Below the pieces are notes generated by a model, which ran no database searches, was not told the origin of the DNA, and was given only the letters and a program-made list of their open reading frames with translations. Below, piece by piece: positions 1-9,507 of a stretch of 64,000 nucleotides of DNA (its first letter is position 1; each line of letters begins with the position of its first letter). The stretch is from Ignavibacteriota bacterium (lineage in GTDB: Bacteria; Bacteroidota; Ignavibacteria; Ignavibacteriales; Melioribacteraceae), in assembly GCA_016713565.1 (NCBI GenBank), contig JADJOX010000007.1, positions 1,168,501 through 1,232,500 on the forward strand. The letters run 5' to 3'. The position numbers were made by a program, and so were the translations under genes.

Positions 1-1206
1 CTCATCCCCTACTAAATTTCTCAGCATATGAAAAACCATTGAAGATTTTCCGTAACCTATTGCTTCACTCGCGGCATTGTGACGCGAAATAAATTTATTC
101 AAAGGAAAATCATTATTTGTTTTTACGTAATCAGTAAATTTCTGCAAGGTCGATCTTCTATATTCTTCGGCTTGTCCGCGCTGTTCTTTAATTAAATGAT
201 CAGCCATATACGCGGTTAACCCTTCGCACCAATTTCCTTTGTTAAAATCTACGTAAACGCTGTTGCCCCAATAATTATGTAAAAGTTCATGCGGGTAAGA
301 AGAATGCAGAATAAACGGAAAGCGGATAATTTTTTCGCCAAGTAAAGTAAATGAAGGCATTCCGTATCCCGTTTCCCAAAAATTTTCTACAAGCGCAAAT
401 TTGGAATACGGAAATGTTCCTATTAATTGACGGTACATTTCTAAATATTGAGCCGTTGTTTCCAAATACTTATTTGCCAAACCTTCATCCGGTGTTCGCA
501 AAAAAGCAAAAGCATCAACTGATCCTGCTGAATATTTGTATTCATTAAATTTTGCCGCGATCAAAAAGATTTCTTCCTGAGGAGTTGGCGAATCCCAAAC
601 ATCCAAATGAATATTATTCTCGGTTTTGTCTAAAGTTCGTTTACCCTGACTAACAGTTTTCCAGTCTTTAGGAAGTTCTGTAGACAATTCAAAACTCAAT
701 AATTCATCTTTTATTGTAGGAATCCAATAAGTAGAACCCGCAAGATAAACGCCCAAATCACTTATTATTCCCGGAGATTCACTGAATCCGCGCTGATAAT
801 TTTCTTCGCTTTGTTCAATCGGCGATTCTATTTTTCCAGAATATTTAACTGTGAAATTAAGATCGCTGTTCATATCAAATTCAGAAATGATATATTTATT
901 TATTTTTAATTCTGATTCCTTATCTATATCATCTCTATCCATTCCAAGATCTTCAGCCTTTACGGATTTTGCTAAAAGTGAAATATTGATTCCTTTGCCT
1001 TCAAATTTTAAATTCAAATTATGATTTAGCGAAAAGACAATATCATTATTTAGAAATTCTTTCTTGATTAAAATATCATCGGTAACTTCGATAAACGATT
1101 TTGCAGGATCAATTTTCACATGAAGTTTATGGTGAATTTTTGTCTCTTGCGCGAAAAGTGAAAATGCACAAATAGTTAAAAGAATAAAGATTTTCTTTAA
1201 TTTCAT
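1..1206 (-). CDS. M1 family zinc metallopeptidase, C-terminus cut by window edge
   Basis: The reverse-strand frame from an ATG at 1206 is open to the window edge (402 codons seen). The N-terminus is a signal peptide (MKLKKIF... ending FSLFAQ), so the protein is exported. The zinc motif HELLH lies at residues 306-310, followed by NYWGN and, 18 residues after the last His, the third ligand region NWCEGL (Glu328), as in M1 aminopeptidases. The usual GAMEN substrate motif is replaced by GYGMPSF just upstream. I infer an aminopeptidase-like enzyme acting on peptides outside the cytoplasm. It starts 35 bp after the end of the M16 peptidase gene on the same strand, so the two zinc peptidases probably form an operon. 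The family call is firm; the substrate is unknown. Confidence 0.88.
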   Translation of the reverse strand, partial: MKLKKIFILLTICAFSLFAQETKIHHKLHVKIDPAKSFIEVTDDILIKKEFLNNDIVFSLNHNLNLKFEGKGINISLLAKSVKAEDLGMDRDDIDKESELKINKYIISEFDMNSDLNFTVKYSGKIESPIEQSEENYQRGFSESPGIISDLGVYLAGSTYWIPTIKDELLSFELSTELPKDWKTVSQGKRTLDKTENNIHLDVWDSPTPQEEIFLIAAKFNEYKYSAGSVDAFAFLRTPDEGLANKYLETTAQYLEMYRQLIGTFPYSKFALVENFWETGYGMPSFTLLGEKIIRFPFILHSSYPHELLHNYWGNSVYVDFNKGNWCEGLTAYMADHLIKEQRGQAEEYRRSTLQKFTDYVKTNNDFPLNKFISRHNAASEAIGYGKSSMVFHMLRNLVGDE

Positions 1207-1240
1207 TTTATTATCCCAAAATTATAGATCTTATTTTTTG

Positions 1241-3835
1241 TTATTTTACTAATATCTTAACCGGATTTTCAACCTTAAGATACTTTTTAGCCGCAGCAAT
1301 TACATCTTCAACTTTTACATTTTTTATATCTTCAATTGATTTTGCATCATAAAATATATCATTATGAAAATATTTAGAATGACCTAAATAATAAGCTTGG
1401 TTTATGCTGGAAAGTCTTCTAAACATCATTTTGCCTAAGTACATATTAACGGTTTTGTTTATATCATCTTGGCTTATTTTGCCCAAATATTTTTCCGAAA
1501 AGAAATTTGGTAATTGCGGTAAAAGTTTTTCCACATTTTCGGGTCTTGTTCCCAAATTAATATTGAACATAGCCAAGTCATTTTTAATATCTATACCGGC
1601 ATTCATTCTGTATGCCATTCCCTGTTTTTCACGAACGTCAAAAACTATTTTATCTGATATCAGCATTGACAAAACCTCTAAGGCAGGCTTTTCATTTGTT
1701 TTAAAACTTTTTTGAAAACCGTAATAAATAAATGACTGTTCGCCGTTATTTATTTCTTCATTATTAATAGCTTCAGTTATTTTTTTGAATTCTTTTTCTT
1801 TACCAACATTATTTATCATTCCATCTAATTTAGGTTTTGAAAACTTTGTAAAATATTTATTTATATTTTCCGGAGTTTCTTTTGATACAACCGAAATTAT
1901 TATGTTATTTGGATTTAAGTAATATTTGGTAAAGTCCAATAATTTGTCATATGAAAGTTCAGTTTTATTCATATTGGAATTATCATCAACATATAAAATT
2001 TGTTCTAACTTTTTATCAAACATTTTTTGTGATGCGTTTGCGTGTCCCATCATCGCGGGCATTTGTGATTTACCGGAAGCTTTCGCAAATTCTTCATTTG
2101 TTGGAATAAAGTTTAGCAGTTGATCATTTAAAAAATTTATTGCTTCTTCGATATTGTCCGCCAAGGCTTCAACTCTTATATACCCAAATTGCGGACTTAA
2201 ATAAATATCATCCATTGGTATAAACGGATTATCATTCACCGTAAATTGAAAACCAAACTTTAAACTTTGTTTTTGTACTTCCGGACTTTTCATTCTTTCG
2301 CCGAATGCATCATGCAAAATTTTTGCGGCATCTTTTCCATATTTTTGTTCGTAAGCGGCTTTGTTTTTTATAAGATAATGAATTGCAAGTAAATCACTTC
2401 CCGGATTTTGTTTCGCGATAATTTCAGCGCCGTTTTCATTTTCAAATAACTTTGGAACTTGCTTTTCTTTATTTGTGTCGTTTTCACTTTTTATGATCTT
2501 ATGCTGAATTATGGTAATTGGATCATTATTTAATTTCAATTTCTTTAAATTTTCCGCCGCGTTATTGTAACCTTCACCGGAATAAGAAGATAAAATTGAT
2601 TCTATTCCATACTGTGACAGCTGATCCGCGTTGTAAATTCCAAACATATGAGGTTTTTCTATGTTTTGCTGGAATGAGGTTTTTGATTTAATTTTTTCGG
2701 TTTCAATGGCGCCATCCGGCAATGAATAATTTTCTTTTGTAAGAATATCAATAAGCGAATCCTTAATTTCCCGCAGATGATCTTCCGAATTTAAAATTAA
2801 TGTAGCTTGAAGATATTTTCTAATTTTAAATTCCCGCGTCTTAAATTCCAAACCATCTAATTGATTCGCAAAAATTGAATTTAGCTTATTTTTTATTTCT
2901 TCACTTTTATTTTCTAAAGCTAAATTAAGGCATTCAAAAAACTCATTATTTAGATTGTTGTCGATACAGAAAAAAAACTGTAACTGAGAATTATCGCCGG
3001 CAAAAAATCTATGATAAACATTTTCGTTTTCATTAAAAGAAGGAATTAATTCAAATCCCGAATTTAGTTCAAAATTATTTACTTGAGAAACAGTTCCGGG
3101 CTTTTGCTTTCCATAAATATCATTAATGTTTTTAAGCATTTCATCTGCGCTGAAATTTCCTACAACACTTATTATCATATTATTTGGCACATAAAAATTT
3201 TTATAAAAATTATAAACATCGTTTCTGTTCATATTTTTGATTGTTTCGTATGTTCCAAGCGTTGGTAACGAAAGCGAATGCCCTTTATAAATAATCGAAA
3301 GAATATTTCGCTCAATTTGCTCATTAGCGTTTCCTAAACTTTTTGCTATTTCTTCAAGCACAATTCCTTTTTCCTTTTCAAACTTATCTTCAGGAAGATT
3401 CGATTCAAATAGCATTGCCGCTTGAAGTTTCATTCCTTCAATAATGTTTTCCGAAGGTGTAACCATCATAAAATTTGTATAATATTCCGATGTATTTGCA
3501 TTATTATATCCTCCGATTTTATCAGTTGCATCATATAATTCTTTTTGAGACATTTTTGAAGTTCCGTTAAACAGTAAATGTTCAAGCATGTGGCTCATTC
3601 CGCTTGTGGCAAAATTTTCATATGCGGATCCAACTTTTACCAAAGTATTTATTCCAATCATCGGCAAGGATGGCTTTTCAATCATCAAAACTTGAATCCC
3701 ATTATCAAGCTGATAAATGGAAATTCCATTAGGAATATTTTGAATTTTATTCCCCGAAAAAATTAAGTTAGTAAATAAAAATGAAATGATAATAATAGCA
3801 GAATTAAAAATCGGTAATGAAATTTTTCGGTACAT
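1241..3835 (-). CDS. M16 family zinc peptidase (pitrilysin/insulinase-like), exported
   Basis: 864 aa with a hydrophobic N-terminal export segment (residues ~8-27). The inverted zinc motif HMLEH is at 82-86, with the downstream glutamates EE at 161-162, the expected ~76-residue spacing of M16 enzymes. The length fits two M16 half-barrels in one chain, the second (from ~450) lacking its own HxxEH, as in family members with one active and one structural domain. A GAGGATC ribosome site sits just before the ATG. It is immediately upstream of the M1 peptidase gene. The role is inferred as degradation of peptides in the periplasm or at the outer membrane. Confidence 0.9.
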   Translation of the reverse strand: MYRKISLPIFNSAIIIISFLFTNLIFSGNKIQNIPNGISIYQLDNGIQVLMIEKPSLPMIGINTLVKVGSAYENFATSGMSHMLEHLLFNGTSKMSQKELYDATDKIGGYNNANTSEYYTNFMMVTPSENIIEGMKLQAAMLFESNLPEDKFEKEKGIVLEEIAKSLGNANEQIERNILSIIYKGHSLSLPTLGTYETIKNMNRNDVYNFYKNFYVPNNMIISVVGNFSADEMLKNINDIYGKQKPGTVSQVNNFELNSGFELIPSFNENENVYHRFFAGDNSQLQFFFCIDNNLNNEFFECLNLALENKSEEIKNKLNSIFANQLDGLEFKTREFKIRKYLQATLILNSEDHLREIKDSLIDILTKENYSLPDGAIETEKIKSKTSFQQNIEKPHMFGIYNADQLSQYGIESILSSYSGEGYNNAAENLKKLKLNNDPITIIQHKIIKSENDTNKEKQVPKLFENENGAEIIAKQNPGSDLLAIHYLIKNKAAYEQKYGKDAAKILHDAFGERMKSPEVQKQSLKFGFQFTVNDNPFIPMDDIYLSPQFGYIRVEALADNIEEAINFLNDQLLNFIPTNEEFAKASGKSQMPAMMGHANASQKMFDKKLEQILYVDDNSNMNKTELSYDKLLDFTKYYLNPNNIIISVVSKETPENINKYFTKFSKPKLDGMINNVGKEKEFKKITEAINNEEINNGEQSFIYYGFQKSFKTNEKPALEVLSMLISDKIVFDVREKQGMAYRMNAGIDIKNDLAMFNINLGTRPENVEKLLPQLPNFFSEKYLGKISQDDINKTVNMYLGKMMFRRLSSINQAYYLGHSKYFHNDIFYDAKSIEDIKNVKVEDVIAAAKKYLKVENPVKILVK

Positions 3836-3982
3836 TTGATCCTCAAATAATAATAATCATATTATAAAAATTAACAAAAGTCTTTCTGTATATCTATATA
3901 AGAATATTTACAAAACTCTTTATAATTTGATTATAATTATTATTGAACTTAAATTTACTTTTAATAAATTCGATGAGTTGGA

Positions 3983-4330
3983 ATGAATAAACATAATATA
4001 AAATATATCCTTTTATTGCTATTATTTTTTGTAATAACGTGCGATGAAAAAAATGAAGTAATTGTTAAAAAAGATGCCAAGTTAATTTGGACGGGTGACT
4101 ATGACAATGGCGGATGCGGTTTTTTTATTGAAGCCGACAGTATTTTATATAAACCTGAAAATGAAGGAATAATTTCACCCTCGTTTAAAGTCAGCAGAAA
4201 TTTAAGTGTTGCCATACAATTTATTGATTTGTTTTATAAAATTGAAACAAACTGCCAAATCGACAGCATTCCGCAGAAAGCAAACGCGATAAAATTGACA
4301 TATATGGATTTGAATGAAGAATTGAACTGA
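3983..4330 (+). CDS. Small putative lipoprotein, function unknown
   Basis: 115 aa beginning with a lipoprotein signal: basic MNKHNIK, a leucine-rich core, then VITC at residues 17-20 as lipobox, so Cys20 would be lipidated. The mature part is short and contains two more cysteines (C45 and C88 region) that could form a disulphide. I do not recognise a family. It is transcribed divergently from the M16 peptidase and converges on the next small gene with 2 bp between stop codons. The signal peptide makes it credible as a real gene; no function can be given. Confidence 0.6.
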   Translation: MNKHNIKYILLLLLFFVITCDEKNEVIVKKDAKLIWTGDYDNGGCGFFIEADSILYKPENEGIISPSFKVSRNLSVAIQFIDLFYKIETNCQIDSIPQKANAIKLTYMDLNEELN

Positions 4331-4332
4331 TA

Positions 4333-4539
4333 TTAATTTCCGGACATTTGAATAGCGATTACAATCCAAACAATTCTTGCAATTACAAGCCAAGCAATAA
4401 GTGAAACTATACCAATTAATATGCAAGTTTTTTTTATTGGTTTTTCCGGATCCTTCAATTTAACTTGCCTGCAGATGTACATTATAAATGACGAAAAAGT
4501 AATAAATAGAAAAATTTGAATGAAAATTTGAAATGCCAT
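4333..4539 (-). CDS. Small two-helix membrane protein, unknown
   Basis: 68 aa with two hydrophobic stretches (residues ~5-24 and ~40-63) separated by a charged, lysine-rich loop (KLKDPEKPIKK), so a small inner-membrane hairpin protein. It fits snugly between the preceding lipoprotein gene and rlmD and has an ATG start. No family recognised. It could be a shadow, but the clean helix-loop-helix arrangement argues for a real gene. Confidence 0.5.
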   Translation of the reverse strand: MAFQIFIQIFLFITFSSFIMYICRQVKLKDPEKPIKKTCILIGIVSLIAWLVIARIVWIVIAIQMSGN

Positions 4540-4594
4540 AGTTTTATTTTGATTTTGTTATTCTAAAAATACAAAATATTTTTATACAAAATTA

Positions 4595-6040
4595 TTAATG
4601 ACCCTTAACTAATACCGCAACATTCTCGATGTGGAATGTCTGTGGGAACATATCAACCGGCTTTATTTTAACCAATTTATATTTTTCATCACAAAGCAAT
4701 TTAATATCACGTGCTTGTGTTGCCGGGTTACAGCTTACATAAACAATTTTTTTCGGATCTAATTCCAAAATATCATTTACCGTTTTGGGATTCATTCCGG
4801 CTCTCGGAGGATCAGTAATAATTATATCGGGTTTGGGAATTGAGTTGTTTTCTAAAAACGGAAGCAGTGACTTATTAAGATCAACCTCAAATGATTCTAC
4901 ATTTTCAATTTTGTTAATTTCAAAATTAATTTTGGCATCATTAACCGCAGAAGCAACCGATTCAAAGCCATAAACTTTTTTTACATTCTCCGAAATAAAA
5001 ATGGCTATTGTACCTGCTCCAGAATATAAATCATAAACGATTTCGTCTCCAGTTAAATCGGCAAAGTCTAAAGCTGTTTGGTAAAGTTTTTCCGCCTGCA
5101 AAGTATTTGTCTGGAAAAATGAATTCGCGCTTATTCTGAATTTATAATTTCCGATTTTATCGTGAATTGTTCCATCACCGTAAAATACTTTTTCATAATC
5201 ACCAAATGCTGTTTGAGATTTTTTAAGATTTATATTATTTACGACGGTTGTAATAAATGGAAATTCTTTTATTAAGTTTTCCGAATATTTTGCAAGTAAC
5301 TCATCATTTTCTGATGATGTTACTAGATTGACCATAAACTGATTTAACTTATATGATTCTCTTAACACCAAATTCCGCAGAAAACCATCATGAGTAAATG
5401 TTGAAAATATTGATGTATTATTTTTCTTAAAAAAATCTCTTGAAAAATTTAATATTTTTGTTGCATTTTCAGATTGCAGAAAACACTCTTCAATATTTAT
5501 TACTTTGTTAAAAATTCTTGGCAAATGAAATCCCAAAGCAAAATCTTTATCAATTATTTCTTCTTTTTTTATTTCTTCTTCCGTAAGCCAGCGCTGCGGC
5601 GTAAATGAAAATTCCATTTTGTTTCTGTAATGAAAAATATTTTCGCAACTAATAATCGGCAGCATTTCAAAATTTTCAAAACCGCCTAAGCGTTCAAAAA
5701 TATCTTTTACCTGTTCCTGCTTATATTTTAATTGCGCGTCGTACTTTAGATCCTGCTGTTTACATCCGCCGCAAATTTGGTAATGTTTGCATACCGCATT
5801 TGTTCTTTCGGAAGAAGGCTTTATTACTTCAACTGTTTTGGCTTCACCGTAACTTTTCTTAAGTTTTAATATTCTTGCCTTTACAATATCGCCGGGGAAA
5901 GAATTATGAACAAATATTACATATTTTTTCTCAACGTCATTGCTTACATGGTCAAGCTCAGACTGGTTAATCCTTGCAATGCCTTTTCCTTCAAAAGCAT
6001 AATTTTCTATTTTTAATTCAACTAAATCGTCTTTCTTCAT
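4595..6040 (-). CDS. rlmD: 23S rRNA (uracil-5-)-methyltransferase, RlmD/RumA family
   Basis: 481 aa. An N-terminal TRAM-like OB domain (1-70) is followed by an iron-sulfur cluster motif (Cys84, Cys90, Cys93, with a fourth Cys in IEECFLQS) and a Rossmann SAM-binding domain (YDLYSGAGTIAIF). The catalytic signatures TDPPRAGM and YVSCNPATQARD near the C-terminus hold the motif aspartate and nucleophilic cysteine. Family members make 5-methyluridine in 23S rRNA (U1939 for RlmD, U747 for RlmC) and related enzymes act on tRNA U54, so the exact position is inferred. It overlaps the upstream methyltransferase gene by 4 bp. Confidence 0.92.
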   Translation of the reverse strand: MKKDDLVELKIENYAFEGKGIARINQSELDHVSNDVEKKYVIFVHNSFPGDIVKARILKLKKSYGEAKTVEVIKPSSERTNAVCKHYQICGGCKQQDLKYDAQLKYKQEQVKDIFERLGGFENFEMLPIISCENIFHYRNKMEFSFTPQRWLTEEEIKKEEIIDKDFALGFHLPRIFNKVINIEECFLQSENATKILNFSRDFFKKNNTSIFSTFTHDGFLRNLVLRESYKLNQFMVNLVTSSENDELLAKYSENLIKEFPFITTVVNNINLKKSQTAFGDYEKVFYGDGTIHDKIGNYKFRISANSFFQTNTLQAEKLYQTALDFADLTGDEIVYDLYSGAGTIAIFISENVKKVYGFESVASAVNDAKINFEINKIENVESFEVDLNKSLLPFLENNSIPKPDIIITDPPRAGMNPKTVNDILELDPKKIVYVSCNPATQARDIKLLCDEKYKLVKIKPVDMFPQTFHIENVAVLVKGH

Positions 6041-6747
6041 TTCTTTTTAAGAATTAATGATTTGAAGCCAATAAATCTGTCAGCTCCTAATTTTATATAA
6101 GCATGGCTTTCATGTTTTATTTTATTTAAGAATTTTTTGTAATATGATTTTTCATTATCGGACAAATCTTTCATCTTTGATTTCAGCAATTCAGAAACAT
6201 TTGAATAATATTCAGATAATGTATTCGATAAATTTTTTGAATCGATCAAAGTGAAATTTCTTTCCAAATAATAATTTTCCAATTTCGAAATTTCAAAAGG
6301 AACAATATCCGAACTTTCGAAAATATCATTTACAAAAGTCGGGATTTCATTTTCAAGTTTTACTATTTCACCAATACAAAAAATTCCATCCGGTTTTAAT
6401 ATTCTTTTTATTTCTTTAACTATACTTTTTCTGTTAGAACCTGATATAGACGCCTGCGTATATATTAAATCAAATTGCCCGTCATTGAAATCGGTGTGTT
6501 CAAAAGACATTATTTTAATGTTAACATTTTTTGTTTTATCCAAAATCAATTTTGTATTTATAAGAGATTCGTAATCTTCAACTATCAGCTCAATTTGACT
6601 TGAGTTTTTAGCGCAAAATATTTTTGCAATTTCTCCCGAATTTGATCCAATTATCAAAATTTTACTATCGCCAATATTTATTCGCGATTGCAGAAAAATA
6701 ATTTGTTCATTTAATCCGGGAAGTAAAATCTTATTCTTAGTATTCAT
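6037..6747 (-). CDS. Class I SAM-dependent methyltransferase
   Basis: 236 aa. The nucleotide-binding motif I is degenerate (LIIGSNSGEIAKIF, residues ~30-43). An acidic motif II (ELIVEDYES) and the segment DLIYTQASIS follow, then IKRILKPDGIFCIGEI, the usual post-motif region of UbiE/ArsM-like methyltransferases. The substrate cannot be read from the sequence. Its 3' end overlaps rlmD by 4 bp, so the two are translationally coupled, and it lies 47 bp downstream of the tolC-like gene. Confidence 0.75.
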   Translation of the reverse strand: MNTKNKILLPGLNEQIIFLQSRINIGDSKILIIGSNSGEIAKIFCAKNSSQIELIVEDYESLINTKLILDKTKNVNIKIMSFEHTDFNDGQFDLIYTQASISGSNRKSIVKEIKRILKPDGIFCIGEIVKLENEIPTFVNDIFESSDIVPFEISKLENYYLERNFTLIDSKNLSNTLSEYYSNVSELLKSKMKDLSDNEKSYYKKFLNKIKHESHAYIKLGADRFIGFKSLILKKK

Positions 6748-6794
6748 GCGGTAAAGATACGAAGAAAAGTTTTGTTTGTTAAAAATTCTATCTT

Positions 6795-8234
6795 TTATTG
6801 TAGGTTTAGATAAGTTTTTCTTTCCAAATCGGCTAAGGATAAATTATAATCTATCAATGCGTTTAAGCTGTTGTTTTTGGCTTCAGTCAATCTTATTTGC
6901 ATTTGGGCTAAATCGAAACTGGAGATTGTACCAGCTTTAAATCTTTCCAATGAAATGTTGTAACTTTTTTCGGCAATTTCAACCGTTTTACTTAAAACTT
7001 CGACACGCGCTTTAGCTGAATTTAAACTATTAATTGCCGAGATGACTTCGTTTCTAATATTCTTCTTTAAATTTTCATAAACAAGCTGACTTATTTTATA
7101 ATTTGCTTCGGCGGCTTCTACTTGTTTATTGTTTTGCCCCCAATCCCAAATTGGGATTGACAAATTTAAACCAATGTTAATATCATCCAAAAGATCAGCG
7201 TATAGGCTTGAGAATTTTTCGTCATTTTTGCTCAAACCATACCTTGCCACCAGATCTGCTTTTATTTGTCTTCGTGAATCTATTTCTTCAACGTTAAGCT
7301 GTGAAAGATATATTTCACTTTGTTGATTTAAAAGATCCGGCCGGTTATTTATTGCGCTCTCAATTGCTTTTTCTTCATCAACTAAAATAGGTAAATACTG
7401 AAGATTGGATATTATTTCAATTTTATCGTCTAATTCCAATCCAATAAGCAGCTTAAAATTTGCGAGGTCTTCTTCATATGATCTTTGCGAATTAAGAAGT
7501 TCATTTTTACTTGAAGCCAAATCAACTTCCAACTGAAGAGCTTCTACTTCTGCAATTAATCCAGCAATTAATTTATTTTTAGCGGTTAAATACGACTCTT
7601 CATTTTGCTTAACTTTTTCTTCAAGTATTTTTACGTTTTCTTTAATTTTATAAAGATTGTAAAAAGCCGATTTAACATTAAAAATTAAATTTTGTTCTGA
7701 CTCATTAAAATGTCTTTTGGCATTTTCCAAATTTATTTCTGCTCGTTCCAAATTTGCGCTTTGTGTGTTAAAAGTAAATAGCGGCTGCTGAAGTGAAATG
7801 CTTACATTTGTAAAATAATCTTTTGTAGTTATAATATTTGTTCCAAATTGTTCTCTTCCAAATAGTCTTCCAGTTAAATTAATATTCCCGTTTGTAAATA
7901 TTATCGGCTGTGACAAACTTAATCTTCCTTCAACTCTTGTACTTCCCAATTCAAAGAAATCTTCCCTGCTTAATAACGGATTAAATTGGCTTGATAAACT
8001 TTTTGAATAGGTAGGAATATCAAATTCCAGATCTAATTGAGAAAATAGTCCGGCTTTAAATGCTTCTAAATTTTTCTGCGAAGAAATCAATGAGTAATTC
8101 GCGTTTTGAATTCCAAAGCTTTTCTGCAGCGCAACAGAAATTGATTTCTCAAGGTCATATATTTCCTGCGCAAAATAATTATGAAAAGTTAACGCAATAA
8201 AAATTACTGTATAAAATTTTTTCATATTATTCAT
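6795..8234 (-). CDS. TolC-family outer-membrane efflux protein
   Basis: 479 aa with a signal peptide ending FHNYFAQ and two long helical OEP repeats (about 45-235 and 270-470) rich in coiled coil, containing the typical phrases EVEALQLEVDLASSKNELLNS and ERFKAGTISSFDLAQ (each within its repeat). It would form the trimeric outer-membrane channel of an efflux or export machine. The ATG at 8234 overlaps the permease stop by 8 bp. The fourth codon, an ATG at 8225 giving MKKFYT, is a good alternative start that yields a more normal signal peptide. It is the last gene of the adaptor-permease-channel set. Confidence 0.9.
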   Translation of the reverse strand: MNNMKKFYTVIFIALTFHNYFAQEIYDLEKSISVALQKSFGIQNANYSLISSQKNLEAFKAGLFSQLDLEFDIPTYSKSLSSQFNPLLSREDFFELGSTRVEGRLSLSQPIIFTNGNINLTGRLFGREQFGTNIITTKDYFTNVSISLQQPLFTFNTQSANLERAEINLENAKRHFNESEQNLIFNVKSAFYNLYKIKENVKILEEKVKQNEESYLTAKNKLIAGLIAEVEALQLEVDLASSKNELLNSQRSYEEDLANFKLLIGLELDDKIEIISNLQYLPILVDEEKAIESAINNRPDLLNQQSEIYLSQLNVEEIDSRRQIKADLVARYGLSKNDEKFSSLYADLLDDINIGLNLSIPIWDWGQNNKQVEAAEANYKISQLVYENLKKNIRNEVISAINSLNSAKARVEVLSKTVEIAEKSYNISLERFKAGTISSFDLAQMQIRLTEAKNNSLNALIDYNLSLADLERKTYLNLQ

Positions 8235-9501
8235 ATCTCAAAGATTCAATTGGATCTTTTTCCGCGGCTTTTTTTGCGGGATACAAACCAAACCCGACTC
8301 CAACCGCCATTGAAACGAGAAAGGCAATTATTACCGAATAAGGAGTAATGAGAGTTCTCCATCCGGCATATTTTGTAATTATTGAAGTTAAAATAAATCC
8401 TATTATAGTACCGATAATTCCGCCAAGCAAACTAATAATTAATGCTTCGTACATAAACTGATAAAGTATGTTAGACTGCGTAGCACCGACAGCTCTTCTA
8501 ATTCCAATTTCTTTCGTTCTCTCCATTATATTTGCAAGCATTATGTTCATAATTCCAATGCCTCCAACAAGAAGCGAAATTCCGGCAATAGCTCCCATTA
8601 CAACATTGAAAATTGACTGTGTTTTCTGTTTTTGCTCCATTATTGCTTCTGGAATAATTATTTTAAAATCTTCAACACCATAATGTTTTCTTAAAAGAAT
8701 TCTTTTAATTAAAGTTGCTGTTTCAAATATTTGCGTATCATTATAGACTTTTACCGTCAACTGATCCACAGAAACTCTATCCGCGGCATTTGCCACATTA
8801 TTTCCAGAATTTCTCTGTCCAGCATTGTCGTCTTTATTTACTTTCATTTTATAAAACATTGTTGTAATTGGAATATAAATATCTTCATTAAAATTTCTTA
8901 TTTCATCAGAAGTACCCCCGCCTTCTTTTTTTGAAGAAATAACTCCAATAACTTTAAACCAAGAACTGCCTATTTTTATTTTTTTGCCCAATGGATTTTC
9001 ATAATTAAAAATTTTATTATTTATTCCCGAACCTAAAACGCAAACATTTTCATAATTATCAATGTGATATTTGTCAAAAAAGTTACCTTGACTTAGCTTT
9101 GAATTAAACGTTAAGTAATAATTTTCTGATGTTCCGACAATTTTTGTTTCTATAACTTTTGATTTATAAGTTACTTTTTCTGTATTCTCTTTTTGCGGTG
9201 TAATAGATTTGATAAATGAAATTATTTTAGAAATCGCATATGAGTCTTTTAATGTCAATCCGGGAGAAAAAAACGCTTTTTTATTATCATCTTCCGATAT
9301 TGAATTTTTTTTTATTATAATATTATTTGAACCAAGCAATTCAATTTGTTCAAGGGTTTCCTGTCTTGCACCTTCTCCAATTGAAACCATAGCAATAACT
9401 GAAGCAACTCCGAAAATAACTCCTAGCATTGTAAGAAATGTTCTCAATTTATTTGAGTTCAATCCGTCCAAACTAATTCTTAATAAATCTTTTCTTTCCA
9501 T
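8227..9501 (-). CDS. MacB/FtsX-type ABC transporter permease (no ATPase domain)
   Basis: About 424 aa. The order is: N-terminal helix (LRTFLTMLGVIFGVASVIAM, residues ~18-37), a large periplasmic MacB_PCD domain (~50-290), then three helices in the FtsX domain with the conserved EIGIRRAVGA motif. Full-length MacB has a nucleotide-binding domain before the first helix. Here it is absent, so a LolD/MacB-type ATPase must act in trans, and none is visible in this cluster. The reading frame can start at TTG 9504, but the ATG at 9501 is the better start. It sits 3-6 bp after the adaptor gene. Confidence 0.9.
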   Translation of the reverse strand: MERKDLLRISLDGLNSNKLRTFLTMLGVIFGVASVIAMVSIGEGARQETLEQIELLGSNNIIIKKNSISEDDNKKAFFSPGLTLKDSYAISKIISFIKSITPQKENTEKVTYKSKVIETKIVGTSENYYLTFNSKLSQGNFFDKYHIDNYENVCVLGSGINNKIFNYENPLGKKIKIGSSWFKVIGVISSKKEGGGTSDEIRNFNEDIYIPITTMFYKMKVNKDDNAGQRNSGNNVANAADRVSVDQLTVKVYNDTQIFETATLIKRILLRKHYGVEDFKIIIPEAIMEQKQKTQSIFNVVMGAIAGISLLVGGIGIMNIMLANIMERTKEIGIRRAVGATQSNILYQFMYEALIISLLGGIIGTIIGFILTSIITKYAGWRTLITPYSVIIAFLVSMAVGVGFGLYPAKKAAEKDPIESLRYE

Positions 9502-9507
9502 CAATTG

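Noticed and set aside
4202..4426. 74-codon minus-strand frame
   Set aside because: It overlaps both small envelope genes, is cysteine rich without pattern and has no start signal; treated as a shadow.
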